Assembly: GCA_964458605.1 (NCBI GenBank) | Contig: CAYWLS010000001.1 | Coordinates: forward strand, 449,017 to 513,016 | DNA length: 64,000 nucleotides | Direction of reading: 5' to 3' | Source of the DNA: JBBSNV01 sp964458605 | GTDB taxonomy: Bacteria > Pseudomonadota > Alphaproteobacteria > Reyranellales > JAQSWP01 | Shown here: positions 8,565-16,826 of the stretch, piece after piece | How the letters are laid out: every line of letters starts with the position of its first letter | Numbering within the stretch: position 1 is the first letter of the stretch | Position numbers and translations under genes: made by a program | Notes under the pieces: generated by a model | What the model was told of the DNA's origin: nothing | Seen by the model: only the letters and a program-made list of their open reading frames with translations | Databases searched by the model: none

Positions 8565-9629
8565 ATGGGCGGTTTGGCGATTTTCGTTCTCGTCGTCTTG
8601 GTGTTGGTGGTCCTGTTCATCTTCATGGCGGTCAAGACGGTGCCGCAGGGCACCACCTTTACCGTCGAGCGCTTCGGTCAGTACACCCGCACCTTGCCGC
8701 CTGGCCTGAGTTTCATCGTGCCGTTCTTCGACCGCATCGGCGCCAAGATGAACATGCAGGAGAACGTGCTCGACATTCCCTCGCAGAAAGTGATCACCAA
8801 GGACAACGCTATCGTCACCGTCGATGCCGTTGCCTTCTACCAGGTGATCGACGCCGCCAAGGCAGCCTACGAGGTGCAGAACCTGACGCTCGCCATGACC
8901 AACCTGGCGCTGACCAATATCCGCAGCGTCATGGGCAACATGGCGCTGGACGATGTGCTGTCCAAGCGCCAGGAAATCAACGACACCCTGCTGGCGATCA
9001 TCGACCAGGCCACCAATCCCTGGGGCGTCAAGGTGCTGCGCGTCGAGTTGAAGGACATCGTGCCGCCGGAAGACATGGTGGCGGCGATGGCCCGTCAGAT
9101 GAAGGCGGAACGCGAGAAGCGCGCCGTCATTCTCGAGGCCGAGGGCGTGCGCGAATCCTCGATCAAGCGGGCGGAGGGCGAGAAGCAGGCCGCCATCCTG
9201 GAGGCCGAAGGCCGCCGCGAGGCCGCCTTCCGCGACGCCGAGGCGCGCGAGCGCATGGCCGAGGCCGAGGCCAAGGCGACCGACGTGGTGGCGGCGGCGA
9301 TCGCCGCCCACGGCACCGCGGCGACCAACTACTTCCTGGGCCAGCGTTATGTCGAGGCGCTTTCGCGCATGGGCACGGCCAACAATTCCAAGATGATCTT
9401 CCTGCCGCTCGAAGCCTCGGGCGTGCTGGGCGCGATCTCCGGCATCGCCGAGATCACCCGCGACGCCATCAAGGGCGGCAGCGGCGGCGGCTATACCGGC
9501 AGTCCCAGCGGCTCGCCCCCGCCGCGTCCGGCCGCGACGCCGCCGGCGCCACCTTCCAACGTGTCGCCGTCCGGCTTCTCTTCGAGCGACTCCCCGAGCG
9601 GCCAGCAGGGGCCGTGGACGCGCGGCTAG
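8565..9629 (+). CDS. qmcA: SPFH/band-7 domain membrane protein (QmcA/stomatin-like)
   Basis: A membrane-anchored scaffold protein of 354 residues of the stomatin/prohibitin/HflK superfamily, thought to organise lipid microdomains and regulate proteases. Residues 4-24 form one hydrophobic helix, the SPFH domain runs from about 25 (VPQGTTFTVERFGQYTRTLP) to 190, followed by an Ala/Glu/Arg-rich coiled coil (about 185-250) and a flexible Gly/Ser/Pro tail with a GGSGGGYTGSPSGSPPP segment. It is followed after 5 bp by an NfeD gene, the standard partner, which supports the call. Confidence 0.9.
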   Translation: MGGLAIFVLVVLVLVVLFIFMAVKTVPQGTTFTVERFGQYTRTLPPGLSFIVPFFDRIGAKMNMQENVLDIPSQKVITKDNAIVTVDAVAFYQVIDAAKAAYEVQNLTLAMTNLALTNIRSVMGNMALDDVLSKRQEINDTLLAIIDQATNPWGVKVLRVELKDIVPPEDMVAAMARQMKAEREKRAVILEAEGVRESSIKRAEGEKQAAILEAEGRREAAFRDAEARERMAEAEAKATDVVAAAIAAHGTAATNYFLGQRYVEALSRMGTANNSKMIFLPLEASGVLGAISGIAEITRDAIKGGSGGGYTGSPSGSPPPRPAATPPAPPSNVSPSGFSSSDSPSGQQGPWTRG

Positions 9630-9634
9630 CGGCC

Positions 9635-10075
9635 ATGAACTTCGTGGTGCAATTCTGGTACTGGTTCGCACTGAGCGGCGTGTTGCTGATCTGCGAACTG
9701 TTCGCGCCGGGTGTGATCTTCTGCTTCCTGGCGGCCGGTTCAGTCGTCGCCGGCATCGTGCTGTGGATCGCGCCGGGCATGGGGCTGGAGTTCCAGTTCC
9801 TGATCTTCGCCGTGGTCAGCGCCATCGCCTATTATTTCGGCCGGCCGCTGACCCGGCAGCTTGTGACGCACCATCGCCATCCGCATCTGAACACGCGGGG
9901 CCAGGCGCTGGTCGGCCATGTCGGCACCCTGGCCGAGCCGATCATCAACGGGCGCGGCCGGCTGCGTATCGGCGACACCACCTGGGCCATCGCCGGGCCG
10001 GACATGGCCGCCGGCTTCCCGGTGCGGGTGGTGGGCGTGCATGGCGCCGAACTCAAGGTCGAGCCGCATCGATAG
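9635..10075 (+). CDS. NfeD family membrane protein
   Basis: A short-form NfeD (about 146 residues) with two or three transmembrane helices in residues 5-75 and a C-terminal OB-fold domain (GHVGTLAEPIINGRGRLRIG, then FPVRVVGVHGAELKVEP). NfeD proteins work with SPFH proteins, here the gene immediately upstream, in membrane quality control. I take the ATG at 9635 rather than the GTG at 9614, which would overlap the SPFH stop. The stop at 10075 abuts the left end of the GIY-YIG repeat element. Confidence 0.88.
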   Translation: MNFVVQFWYWFALSGVLLICELFAPGVIFCFLAAGSVVAGIVLWIAPGMGLEFQFLIFAVVSAIAYYFGRPLTRQLVTHHRHPHLNTRGQALVGHVGTLAEPIINGRGRLRIGDTTWAIAGPDMAAGFPVRVVGVHGAELKVEPHR

Positions 10076-10076
10076 G

Positions 10077-10470
10077 CGTCGCCCTAAGCGAAGGGTCTTG
10101 CCAAGGCAAGTATCTGCGTCACCGATATGGAAGACTTTACTGCACGTATATTCCGACCAACGTTGGCAATAGAGTTCTGTATGCCGGTGTGACGGGAAAT
10201 TTGCCGGCAAGGCTGGAGCAACATCGGTTGGGCAAAGGCAGCGAATTCGTAAAACATTACAAAGCCACGAAGCTCGTTTTGACGGAAATCTATCCAACCG
10301 CGCTCGAAGCGATTGCGCGAGAGAAGCAGCTCCAAGGCTGGAGGCGAGATCGCAAGGTCGAGTCGATCGACGCCGCCAATCCGCAGCGGGAAGACTTGGC
10401 GAGCGCTTTGCTTTGATAGGCGGTCACTTTCTTCGCTGCAGCACGATGCTTCGCTTCCCTCGGCACGACG
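10077..10470 (+). mobile_element. GIY-YIG nuclease element with terminal inverted repeats (copy A)
   Basis: The left end (about 10077-10100, CGTCGCCCTAAGCGAAGGG...) and right end (about 10432-10470, ending CGGCACGACG) are inverted copies of the same sequence found at both ends of the short elements at 30299-30400 and 39199-39274. Between them is a GIY-YIG nuclease reading frame whose base composition is visibly less G+C-rich than neighbouring genes. The element fits exactly between the stops of two convergent genes (1 bp after the NfeD stop, 6 bp before the formamidase stop). That it is mobile is an inference from repetition, inverted ends and composition; I cannot see target duplications. 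Confidence 0.65.
10127..10416 (+). pseudogene. GIY-YIG endonuclease, apparent frameshift after the start
   Basis: From 10138 the frame encodes a small single-domain GIY-YIG nuclease (UPF0213/YhbQ-like): YCTYIPTN, VLYAGVTGNLPARLEQH, AIAREKQLQGWRRDRK and a C-terminal ANPQREDL. The two catalytic tyrosines, the Arg and the metal-binding Glu are all present. There is no ATG, GTG or TTG in this frame between the NfeD stop and the domain. An ATG at 10127 begins MEDF in the next frame and would join the domain perfectly (MEDF then YCTYI) if the T run at 10136-10138 had one more T. So the copy is probably inactivated by a one-base deletion, unless it is a sequencing error, frameshifted on purpose, or begins at CTG 10114. 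Confidence 0.72.
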
Positions 10471-10476
10471 GATAGC

Positions 10477-11415
10477 TCACCCTCCGATCACCTTCTTCTC
10501 CAGCATGGCATGGATGCCCTTGTTGCCGTCGACCAGTTGCGTGACGCGCAGGTCGCAGGCCAGGCTGCACAGCATATAGGCATCCTCGCGCGAGAGATTG
10601 GTGCGCTCGCAGATCAGCCGGATCATGTCGCGCAACGCTTCCTTGGCGGCGTCGTCGAGATCGGGATCCATGCCCATGGTGATGTAATGCGTCCTGGTCT
10701 CGCCGCGCGGCGTAGCGAATTTCAGATCCTTGCGCACGGTCAGGCGGAAGGTGCCTTCCAGATTGGTCTCCAGCGCGGTCAGGTTGACCTCGCCGTCGCC
10801 CTGCACGCCGTGGCCGTCGCCGGTCGAGAACAGCGCGCCCTTGTTGAACACCGGCAGGAACAGCGTGCTGCCGACGCCCAGCTCCTTGCAGTCGATATTG
10901 CCGCCGAAGGCGCGCGGCTCGATCGAACTGACCTGGCCCCATTCGACCGGCGGCGCCACCGCCATGATGCCGAAGAACGGCTTGAGCGGCAGCTCGGTGC
11001 CCCAGGGCATGATCGCCAGGTTGCGTTGGCGGTCGATCGGGATGATGGTGCGGCGATAGCTCGGGAAATCCTCCGGCAGGCTGCCCATCAGCGGCCGCTG
11101 CACGTTCCAGCCCCAATCGGTCCTGACCTTGATGTCCAGGATGTCGATCTGCAGCACGTCGCCCCGTTCGGCGCCTTCGACCGCCACCGGGCCGGTCAGG
11201 ATGTGGCGGCCGATATGCGGCGAGCAGTGCTTGTGCACCTCGCGATGCTCGGGCAGCACCTGCAAGGGCGGCTCGGGCATCATCTCCGGACCGCCGGACA
11301 GGCATTGGATGGTGACGGATTCGCCGGACCTGATGCTCAGCACCGGCTTGAGCTTGGCGTCGAAATAGCCCCAATGCACGGTCTTGGGACTGGATGACAG
11401 GACCGGTATCGCCAT
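10477..11415 (-). CDS. acetamidase/formamidase family protein
   Basis: A 312-residue cytoplasmic amidohydrolase of the FmdA/AmdA family that releases ammonia from short-chain amides such as formamide and acetamide. It shows the family features PPLQVLPEHREVHKHCSPHI, HILTGPVAVEGAERGDVLQI, the acidic GDGHGVQGDGEVNLTALET and the C-terminal AYMLCSLACDLRVTQLVDG. The ATG at 11415 with GGGGAG upstream is chosen over a start at 11493. It is monocistronic, divergent from rlmJ. Substrate range cannot be read from sequence. Confidence 0.88.
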   Translation of the reverse strand: MAIPVLSSSPKTVHWGYFDAKLKPVLSIRSGESVTIQCLSGGPEMMPEPPLQVLPEHREVHKHCSPHIGRHILTGPVAVEGAERGDVLQIDILDIKVRTDWGWNVQRPLMGSLPEDFPSYRRTIIPIDRQRNLAIMPWGTELPLKPFFGIMAVAPPVEWGQVSSIEPRAFGGNIDCKELGVGSTLFLPVFNKGALFSTGDGHGVQGDGEVNLTALETNLEGTFRLTVRKDLKFATPRGETRTHYITMGMDPDLDDAAKEALRDMIRLICERTNLSREDAYMLCSLACDLRVTQLVDGNKGIHAMLEKKVIGG

Positions 11416-11498
11416 AGCTTGCTCCCCTGGCAGGTGACGGCGCTTGTAAGCGCCCAGCCTATCGGGCATGCATTCCGCATGCCAGAGCCGCACGCCGT

Positions 11499-12350
11499 AT
11501 GAACTATCGCCACGCTTTCCATGCCGGCAATTTCGCCGACGTGTTCAAGCACGCGCTGCTGGGCATGGCCTTGCAATGCCTGCTGCTGAAGAACAAGCCG
11601 CTATTGGTGCTCGACACCCATGCCGGGGCGGGCGGCTACGACCTGGCGGGGCCGTCGGCCGGGCGGACCCAGGAATGGCAGCAGGGAATTGCCCGCGTGC
11701 TGGCGGGCGAGGGCGCGCCCGTGCCGTTGCAGCGCTATCTCGAGATCGTGCGCCAGTTCGACCGCAAGCTGCGCGGCCGTTCCGGCGGGTTTCGATTCTA
11801 CCCGGGCTCGCCGCGCATCGTGCGGGCGCTGCTGCGCCCCGGCGACCGGCTGGTGGCGTGCGAACTGCACCATCAGGACGCGCTGGCGCTGAAACGCGAA
11901 TTCGCCGGCGATCCCCTGGTCGAGGTCAAGAACCAGGATGGCTACGCCGCGCTCAAGGCACTGCTGCCGCCGCCGGAACGGCGCGGCCTGGTGCTGATCG
12001 ACCCGCCATTCGAAGACGGTCGCGAATTCGAGCGTCTGCAGCGGGCGCTGAAGCACGCCCAGCAACGCTTCGCCACCGGCGTGCTGATGGCGTGGTATCC
12101 GGTCAAGGACCGCCAGGCGGCGGCGACCCTGCACCAATGGTTGGCGCAAAGCGGATTGCGTCGCGTGCTGGCTGCGGAGCTGGGGATGGGACCGGTGGCT
12201 TCGGAAGGGCCGCTTGCCAGCAGCGGCATCGTGTTGGCCAATGCACCGTGGCCGATCGAACAGGAGCTCGATGCCGTTCTCGATTGGCTGGCGCGCACGA
12301 TGGGCGGGGCCAAAGGCCACGCGCAATGGCGCTGGCTGGCGGGCGACTAG
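11499..12350 (+). CDS. rlmJ: 23S rRNA (adenine(2030)-N(6))-methyltransferase RlmJ
   Basis: An S-adenosylmethionine-dependent methyltransferase of 283 residues that modifies A2030 of 23S rRNA. The start MNYRHAFHAGNFADVFKHAL is the RlmJ hallmark, LDTHAGAGGYDL is the SAM-binding glycine loop, and LIDPPFED (Asp at 168) is the N6-methyltransferase DPPY-type catalytic motif with Phe in place of Tyr. Length agrees with the family. The stop shares four bases (CTAG) with the stop of the convergent MFS gene. Confidence 0.93.
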   Translation: MNYRHAFHAGNFADVFKHALLGMALQCLLLKNKPLLVLDTHAGAGGYDLAGPSAGRTQEWQQGIARVLAGEGAPVPLQRYLEIVRQFDRKLRGRSGGFRFYPGSPRIVRALLRPGDRLVACELHHQDALALKREFAGDPLVEVKNQDGYAALKALLPPPERRGLVLIDPPFEDGREFERLQRALKHAQQRFATGVLMAWYPVKDRQAAATLHQWLAQSGLRRVLAAELGMGPVASEGPLASSGIVLANAPWPIEQELDAVLDWLARTMGGAKGHAQWRWLAGD

Positions 12351-13624
12351 CCGCTATGCCGTTGTCGCCATCTGGCCGGATCGGGCGCGGCCAGCATCAT
12401 CAGCCCGGCGACCGCCATCAGCGCCGCGCCGATCAGGATCGCCAGCCCGTATGATTGCGTGAGATCGAAGGCGTAGCCGGCCAGGCTGGGACCGACCAGG
12501 CTGCCCAGCGACACGCTGCTGTAGAGGATGCCCAGGATGCTGGAGACGTAGCGCGTGCCGTAGTAATCGGCGGCCATGGCCGGGATCAGCGCCACGAAGC
12601 CGCCATAGAAGGCGCCGAACAGCAGCCCGAACACGGCCAGCGCCCAGAACGCGGTCGAGACCGACCACCACAGCATCATCAAGGTCAGCCCGCCGAACAT
12701 CACCGCCAGGGCGCGGCGCCGGCCCAGCCGATCGGCCATGCCGCCGAAGGCGAAGCGGCCGGCCACGCTGCCGATGCCGATCGCCATCATCAGGTAGAGC
12801 GCGAGCTGCTCGCCGACGCCGTGGTCCTTGGCGAAGGGCACCAGGTGGACGAAGGGAATGAACAGGGCGAAGGCCGCGAAGGCGCATAGAACGTAGAGCA
12901 GCCAGAAGGGGCCGCTGCGCAGGGTCTGGTAGAGGGTAAAGCCCGGCGCCGGCGCCGCGGCGGCTTGCGCGGGCGTCGCCGCTTCGCCATCGGGGCGCAG
13001 GCCACGCCGTTCCGGCGTCGCGTCCAGCAACAGGCTGGCGCCGAGGCCGATCGCGGCGGTTGCCGCCGCCAGCACCAGATAGGTGTTGCGCCAGCCCAAC
13101 CCGTCGATCAGCCACCCGGCCAGCGGCGGGAAGGCCAGGGTGCCGACCCCGATACCGGAAACGGCGAAGCCGGAGGCCAGGCCGCGCTTGCGCAGGAACC
13201 AGCGCTGCACGGTGCCGATCGCCGGCACGTAGGCAAATCCGACGCCAACGCCGACGCCAAAGCCATAGGCGGCATAGATCTGCCACAGCGCGGTAGCCTG
13301 GCTGGCCAGTGCCAGGCCGGCCGCGGTAATCGCCATGCCCAGCGCCACCACGCGCTTGGGCCCCCAGCGATCGGCCAGCGGCCCGCTGACCGCACCCAGC
13401 CCGAAATACAGGCAGCCGGCGATCGAGAAGATCAGCGAGACCTGTCCGCGACTGGCGCCCAGATCCTGCTGCAGCGACTGGAAGAAGGCGGCGAAGGCAT
13501 AGGCCACGCCGAATCCGACGGCCATCACGGCGAAGGCCGCCCCAACCACGATCCAGCCGTAGAACAGCCTGGTCCGGGCACCGTCGGTGCGGTCGAGGTC
13601 GGTCCGGTTGCCGCTTGTTGGCAT
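12347..13624 (-). CDS. MFS transporter, monocarboxylate/oxalate-formate antiporter-like
   Basis: A 425-residue, 12-helix major facilitator permease. Helix 1 begins FYGWIVVGAAFAVMAVGFGV, the loop between helices 2 and 3 has GPLADRWGPKRVV and the loop after helix 8 has GGMADRLGRRRALAV, both variants of the MFS signature. The FYGW start and the helix-11 pattern resemble OFA/monocarboxylate transporters, so an organic-acid substrate is likely but not proven. Start at 13624 has GGGGGAAAG upstream; the longer version from 13654 lacks a clear site. No regulator is adjacent. Confidence 0.87.
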   Translation of the reverse strand: MPTSGNRTDLDRTDGARTRLFYGWIVVGAAFAVMAVGFGVAYAFAAFFQSLQQDLGASRGQVSLIFSIAGCLYFGLGAVSGPLADRWGPKRVVALGMAITAAGLALASQATALWQIYAAYGFGVGVGVGFAYVPAIGTVQRWFLRKRGLASGFAVSGIGVGTLAFPPLAGWLIDGLGWRNTYLVLAAATAAIGLGASLLLDATPERRGLRPDGEAATPAQAAAAPAPGFTLYQTLRSGPFWLLYVLCAFAAFALFIPFVHLVPFAKDHGVGEQLALYLMMAIGIGSVAGRFAFGGMADRLGRRRALAVMFGGLTLMMLWWSVSTAFWALAVFGLLFGAFYGGFVALIPAMAADYYGTRYVSSILGILYSSVSLGSLVGPSLAGYAFDLTQSYGLAILIGAALMAVAGLMMLAAPDPARWRQRHSG

Positions 13625-13750
13625 TGCTTTCCCCCGTCGCGATGGTGCCGGCATTCGTGGTCGATTGGCAATATGAAGGGCTCAATTCGCGTTGACCGCT
13701 TCCCCTTCGACTAAGACAATCGCCGCGCAATCGGCGGGTATGGCGGCAGC

Positions 13751-14902
13751 ATGAGCGCGGCGGAAAAGATCACGGGAAAGGTGCCGGCGGCGACCTATGA
13801 GGTCGTGCGCCGGGACGGGCGTGCCGTGCTGAAACTGGCCGGCCGCTGGACCGTGTTCACCATCGGCGGGCTGGAGCACGGCCTGGAGCATCTATCGCCC
13901 AAGGAGCGGGTCGAGGCGATCGACATCTCCCAGGTCGACGATCTCGATACGATCGGCGCCGGCGAGGTGCTTCACGTTTCGCGCCGACTGGCCGCCAAGG
14001 GCGACACCCTGCCGATCGACGGCGCCAAGGACAGCCACGCCCATCTCATCGAACTGGTGGCCAGGCAGAAGATCAAGCCCGAGGCGCGCACGCACGTGCC
14101 ATGGCTGGTGGCGCAGCTGTCGCTGATCGGCGTCCGCTCGATCGAATATGCGCGGCAGATCGGCCTGCTGATGGGCTTCCTCGGCCAGACCATGGTGGTC
14201 GGCTTTTCCGTGCTGCGCTCGCCGCGCCACCTGCGCTTCACCGCGATCGTCAACCTGATGGAAGAGGTCTGGGTGCGGGCGTTGCCGATCGTCGGCACGC
14301 TGGTGTTCCTGATCGGGGTGGTGCTGGCCTATCAGGGTGTCGAGCAGCTGCGCCGCTTCGGCGCCCAGGCCTTCACCGTCGACATGGTCGGCCTGTCGGT
14401 GCTGCGCGAAATCGGCGTGCTGCTGACCGCGATCATCGTCGCCGGCCGGTCGGGCAGCGCCTTCACCGCCCAGATCGGCACCATGAAGGTCAATCTCGAG
14501 GTCGACGCCATGTCGACCATGGGGCTCAACCCGATCGAGGTGCTGGTTCTGCCGCGCATCTTCGCGCTGGTCATCACCATGCCGCTGCTGGTGTTCTTCG
14601 CCGACATCATGGGGCTGCTGGGCGGCGCACTGGCCTGCTGGCTGTTCCTCGACTTCACGCTGGCGCAGTATTTCGACCGCCTGCAGGACGTGGTCGATAT
14701 CCGTCATTTCTGGGTCGGCATGATCAAGGCGCCGGTATTCGCCGCCGTGGTCGCGATCGTCGGCTGCTACGAGGGCCTGCAGGTCACCGGCAGTGCCGAG
14801 AGCGTGGGCAAGCTCACCACCAAGTCGGTGGTCGAGGCGATCTTCCTGGTGATCATCCTGGACGCCGCATTCTCGATCATGTTCGTGTCGATCGGAATCT
14901 AG
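13751..14902 (+). CDS. mlaE: MlaE-type ABC permease with N-terminal STAS-like domain
   Basis: The inner-membrane permease of an Mla-type phospholipid transporter. Residues about 15-105 resemble a STAS domain (LKLAGRWTVFTIGGLEHGLE, IDISQVDDLDTIGAGEV), which in the E. coli system is the separate protein MlaB; here it is fused to the permease. Residues 130-383 are the MlaE domain with the conserved cytoplasmic coupling region GRSGSAFTAQIGTMKVNLEVDAMSTMG. It ends at 14902 and the ATPase starts at 14903, so the four genes to 17601 form one transcription unit. Function: moving phospholipid between inner and outer membranes. Confidence 0.92.
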   Translation: MSAAEKITGKVPAATYEVVRRDGRAVLKLAGRWTVFTIGGLEHGLEHLSPKERVEAIDISQVDDLDTIGAGEVLHVSRRLAAKGDTLPIDGAKDSHAHLIELVARQKIKPEARTHVPWLVAQLSLIGVRSIEYARQIGLLMGFLGQTMVVGFSVLRSPRHLRFTAIVNLMEEVWVRALPIVGTLVFLIGVVLAYQGVEQLRRFGAQAFTVDMVGLSVLREIGVLLTAIIVAGRSGSAFTAQIGTMKVNLEVDAMSTMGLNPIEVLVLPRIFALVITMPLLVFFADIMGLLGGALACWLFLDFTLAQYFDRLQDVVDIRHFWVGMIKAPVFAAVVAIVGCYEGLQVTGSAESVGKLTTKSVVEAIFLVIILDAAFSIMFVSIGI

Positions 14903-15772
14903 ATGGTCGCCGACCTGCATATGCCCTCGTTCAAGGCTGCGCCCAAGGCGCCGGACGACCAGCCGCTCAGCCTGGTTTTGGGCGAGCCGCCCAAGGACCG
15001 TCCGGTGGTGATCCGCATCCGCAACCTGAAGAACACGTTCGGGCCGCAGGTGGTGCATCACCATCTGGCCCTCGACGTCTACCAGGGCGAAGTGATGGGG
15101 CTGGTAGGCGGCTCGGGCACCGGCAAGTCGGTGCTGTTGCGCACCGTCATCGGCCTCAATCGCCAGAAGAAGGGTCTGATCGAAGTGTTCGGTCAGGACA
15201 CCGCGCGCATGAACACGGCGCAGCGCAAGAAGCTGCAGTCGCGCTGGGGCGTACTGTTCCAGGACGGCGCATTGTTCTCCTCCCTGACGGTGGCCGAAAA
15301 CATCCAGGTGCCGTTGCGCGAATACACGCACCTGTCGCAGCGCAGTCTGGACGAAATTGCGGCCACCAAGATCGCCATGGTCGGCTTGCCGCAGAACGCC
15401 GCGCACAAATACCCGTCCGAGCTGTCGGGCGGCATGAAGAAACGCGCCGGGCTGGCGCGGGCGCTGGCGCTGGATCCGCCGCTGCTGTTCCTAGACGAGC
15501 CCACCGCCGGCCTCGACCCGATCGGCGCCTCCGCCTTCGATACCCTGGTACGGGATCTGCAGCGCAATCTGGGGCTGACCGTACTGATGGTGACCCACGA
15601 TCTCGACAGCCTGAATGCCATCTGCGACCGCATCGCGGTGTTGCTCGACAAACGCGTCGTGGTGGGTACCATGCAAGACCTTTTGACGTTCGATCATCCC
15701 TGGGTCAGGGAATATTTCCACGGTCCGCGCGGGCGCGCCGCGCGGGCAGCCGAAACGCAGGAAGCGTCGTAG
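14903..15772 (+). CDS. mlaF: MlaF-type ABC transporter ATP-binding protein
   Basis: The ATPase subunit of the Mla-type lipid transporter, 289 residues. The Walker A motif GGSGTGKS is at about 69-76, the ABC signature LSGGMKKRAGLARAL follows at about 175, and Walker B plus D-loop is LLFLDEPTAGLDP, then the switch histidine in MVTHDLDSL. An N-terminal extension of about 33 residues precedes the core. The start codon directly follows the mlaE stop with no gap, consistent with translational coupling. Confidence 0.94.
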   Translation: MVADLHMPSFKAAPKAPDDQPLSLVLGEPPKDRPVVIRIRNLKNTFGPQVVHHHLALDVYQGEVMGLVGGSGTGKSVLLRTVIGLNRQKKGLIEVFGQDTARMNTAQRKKLQSRWGVLFQDGALFSSLTVAENIQVPLREYTHLSQRSLDEIAATKIAMVGLPQNAAHKYPSELSGGMKKRAGLARALALDPPLLFLDEPTAGLDPIGASAFDTLVRDLQRNLGLTVLMVTHDLDSLNAICDRIAVLLDKRVVVGTMQDLLTFDHPWVREYFHGPRGRAARAAETQEAS

Positions 15773-15785
15773 GACCGGAGCATCT

Positions 15786-16826
15786 ATGGAAAACCGCGCT
15801 CATTACGCGTTCATCGGCGCGGCCGTGCTGGCGTTCGTCGCGGCGGTAGCTGCGTTCGTGATCTGGAAGATGAATACCGGCAGCCAGGAAGAGCTCGCCT
15901 ACTATCGCATCTATTTCGACGGCGACGTGCAGGGTCTGACGCCCGATTCGCCGGTGTTCTATCGCGGCATCCGGCTGGGTCGTGTCGTCTCGGTGGCGAT
16001 CGGCAATCGCGACGTGATCCAGGCCGACGGCAGCAAGCGCGCGGTGGAGAAGGTGGTGGTGACCATCGCCATCAAGTACGAGCAGCCGATCCGCGAGCAT
16101 TCCTACGCGCTGTTCGAAAAGCCGCTGGTGGCCGGCGAATCGTTCATCCAGATCGTCGCCGGGCCGGACGGCGATCCCATCAAGCCGCGCAAGACGCAAC
16201 GCCAGGAGCCCTATCCGGAGATCGCGCCGGGGACGACCTTCCTGCAGGCCACCGTGACCACGGCGCAGGAGGTGCTGGCCAAGATCAGCACCACGGTCGA
16301 TCGCATCAACCTGATGCTGTCGGACGATAACCTCAAGGCGATCAACCAGGCGCTGCAGGGCATATCCGCCCTGGGCTCGACCTTGCAGAACAGCAACGCC
16401 GATATCCGCAAGTCGGTGGCCGACCTGCCCAAGGTGCTGGAGCAGGTGCGCCAGACCATGGAGACGCTCAACCGCGTCGGCCAGCAGGCCGACCTGATGC
16501 TGGCCGATATCGGGCCGCAGGACGACGCCACCAGGCAGCGGCTGGCCAAGATGTCGCCCAGCGAGCTCAAGCAGACGCTGACCTCGATCCGTTCCGCCGT
16601 CGACAACATCAATCGCGCGGCCGAGAACATGAACAAGCTGATCGTCGACACCAGGGCGCCGATCCGCCAGTTCTCCGAGGAAGGCCTGTCCGAGTTCTCG
16701 CAGATGATCCGCGAGCTGCGCGCCTTGACCGCCAACCTCAACGTCATCACCACGCGCATCGAGCGGGATCCCACCGGATTCGTGTTCGGCGGCAAGCAGG
16801 GATACACGCCCAATGACAAGCGCTAG
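15786..16826 (+). CDS. mlaD: MlaD/MCE-domain substrate-binding protein
   Basis: A membrane-anchored MCE protein of 346 residues that forms the periplasmic hexameric lipid conduit of the transporter. One helix spans about residues 8-28 (AVLAFVAAVAAFVIWKM), the MCE domain runs from about 38 to 125 (IYFDGDVQGLTPDSPVFYRG, IRLGRVVSVAIG), and residues 150-310 are a long predicted helical region, longer than in E. coli MlaD and more like PqiB/YebT-type or actinobacterial Mce proteins. It starts 13 bp after mlaF and overlaps the next gene by 14 bp. Confidence 0.93.
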   Translation: MENRAHYAFIGAAVLAFVAAVAAFVIWKMNTGSQEELAYYRIYFDGDVQGLTPDSPVFYRGIRLGRVVSVAIGNRDVIQADGSKRAVEKVVVTIAIKYEQPIREHSYALFEKPLVAGESFIQIVAGPDGDPIKPRKTQRQEPYPEIAPGTTFLQATVTTAQEVLAKISTTVDRINLMLSDDNLKAINQALQGISALGSTLQNSNADIRKSVADLPKVLEQVRQTMETLNRVGQQADLMLADIGPQDDATRQRLAKMSPSELKQTLTSIRSAVDNINRAAENMNKLIVDTRAPIRQFSEEGLSEFSQMIRELRALTANLNVITTRIERDPTGFVFGGKQGYTPNDKR

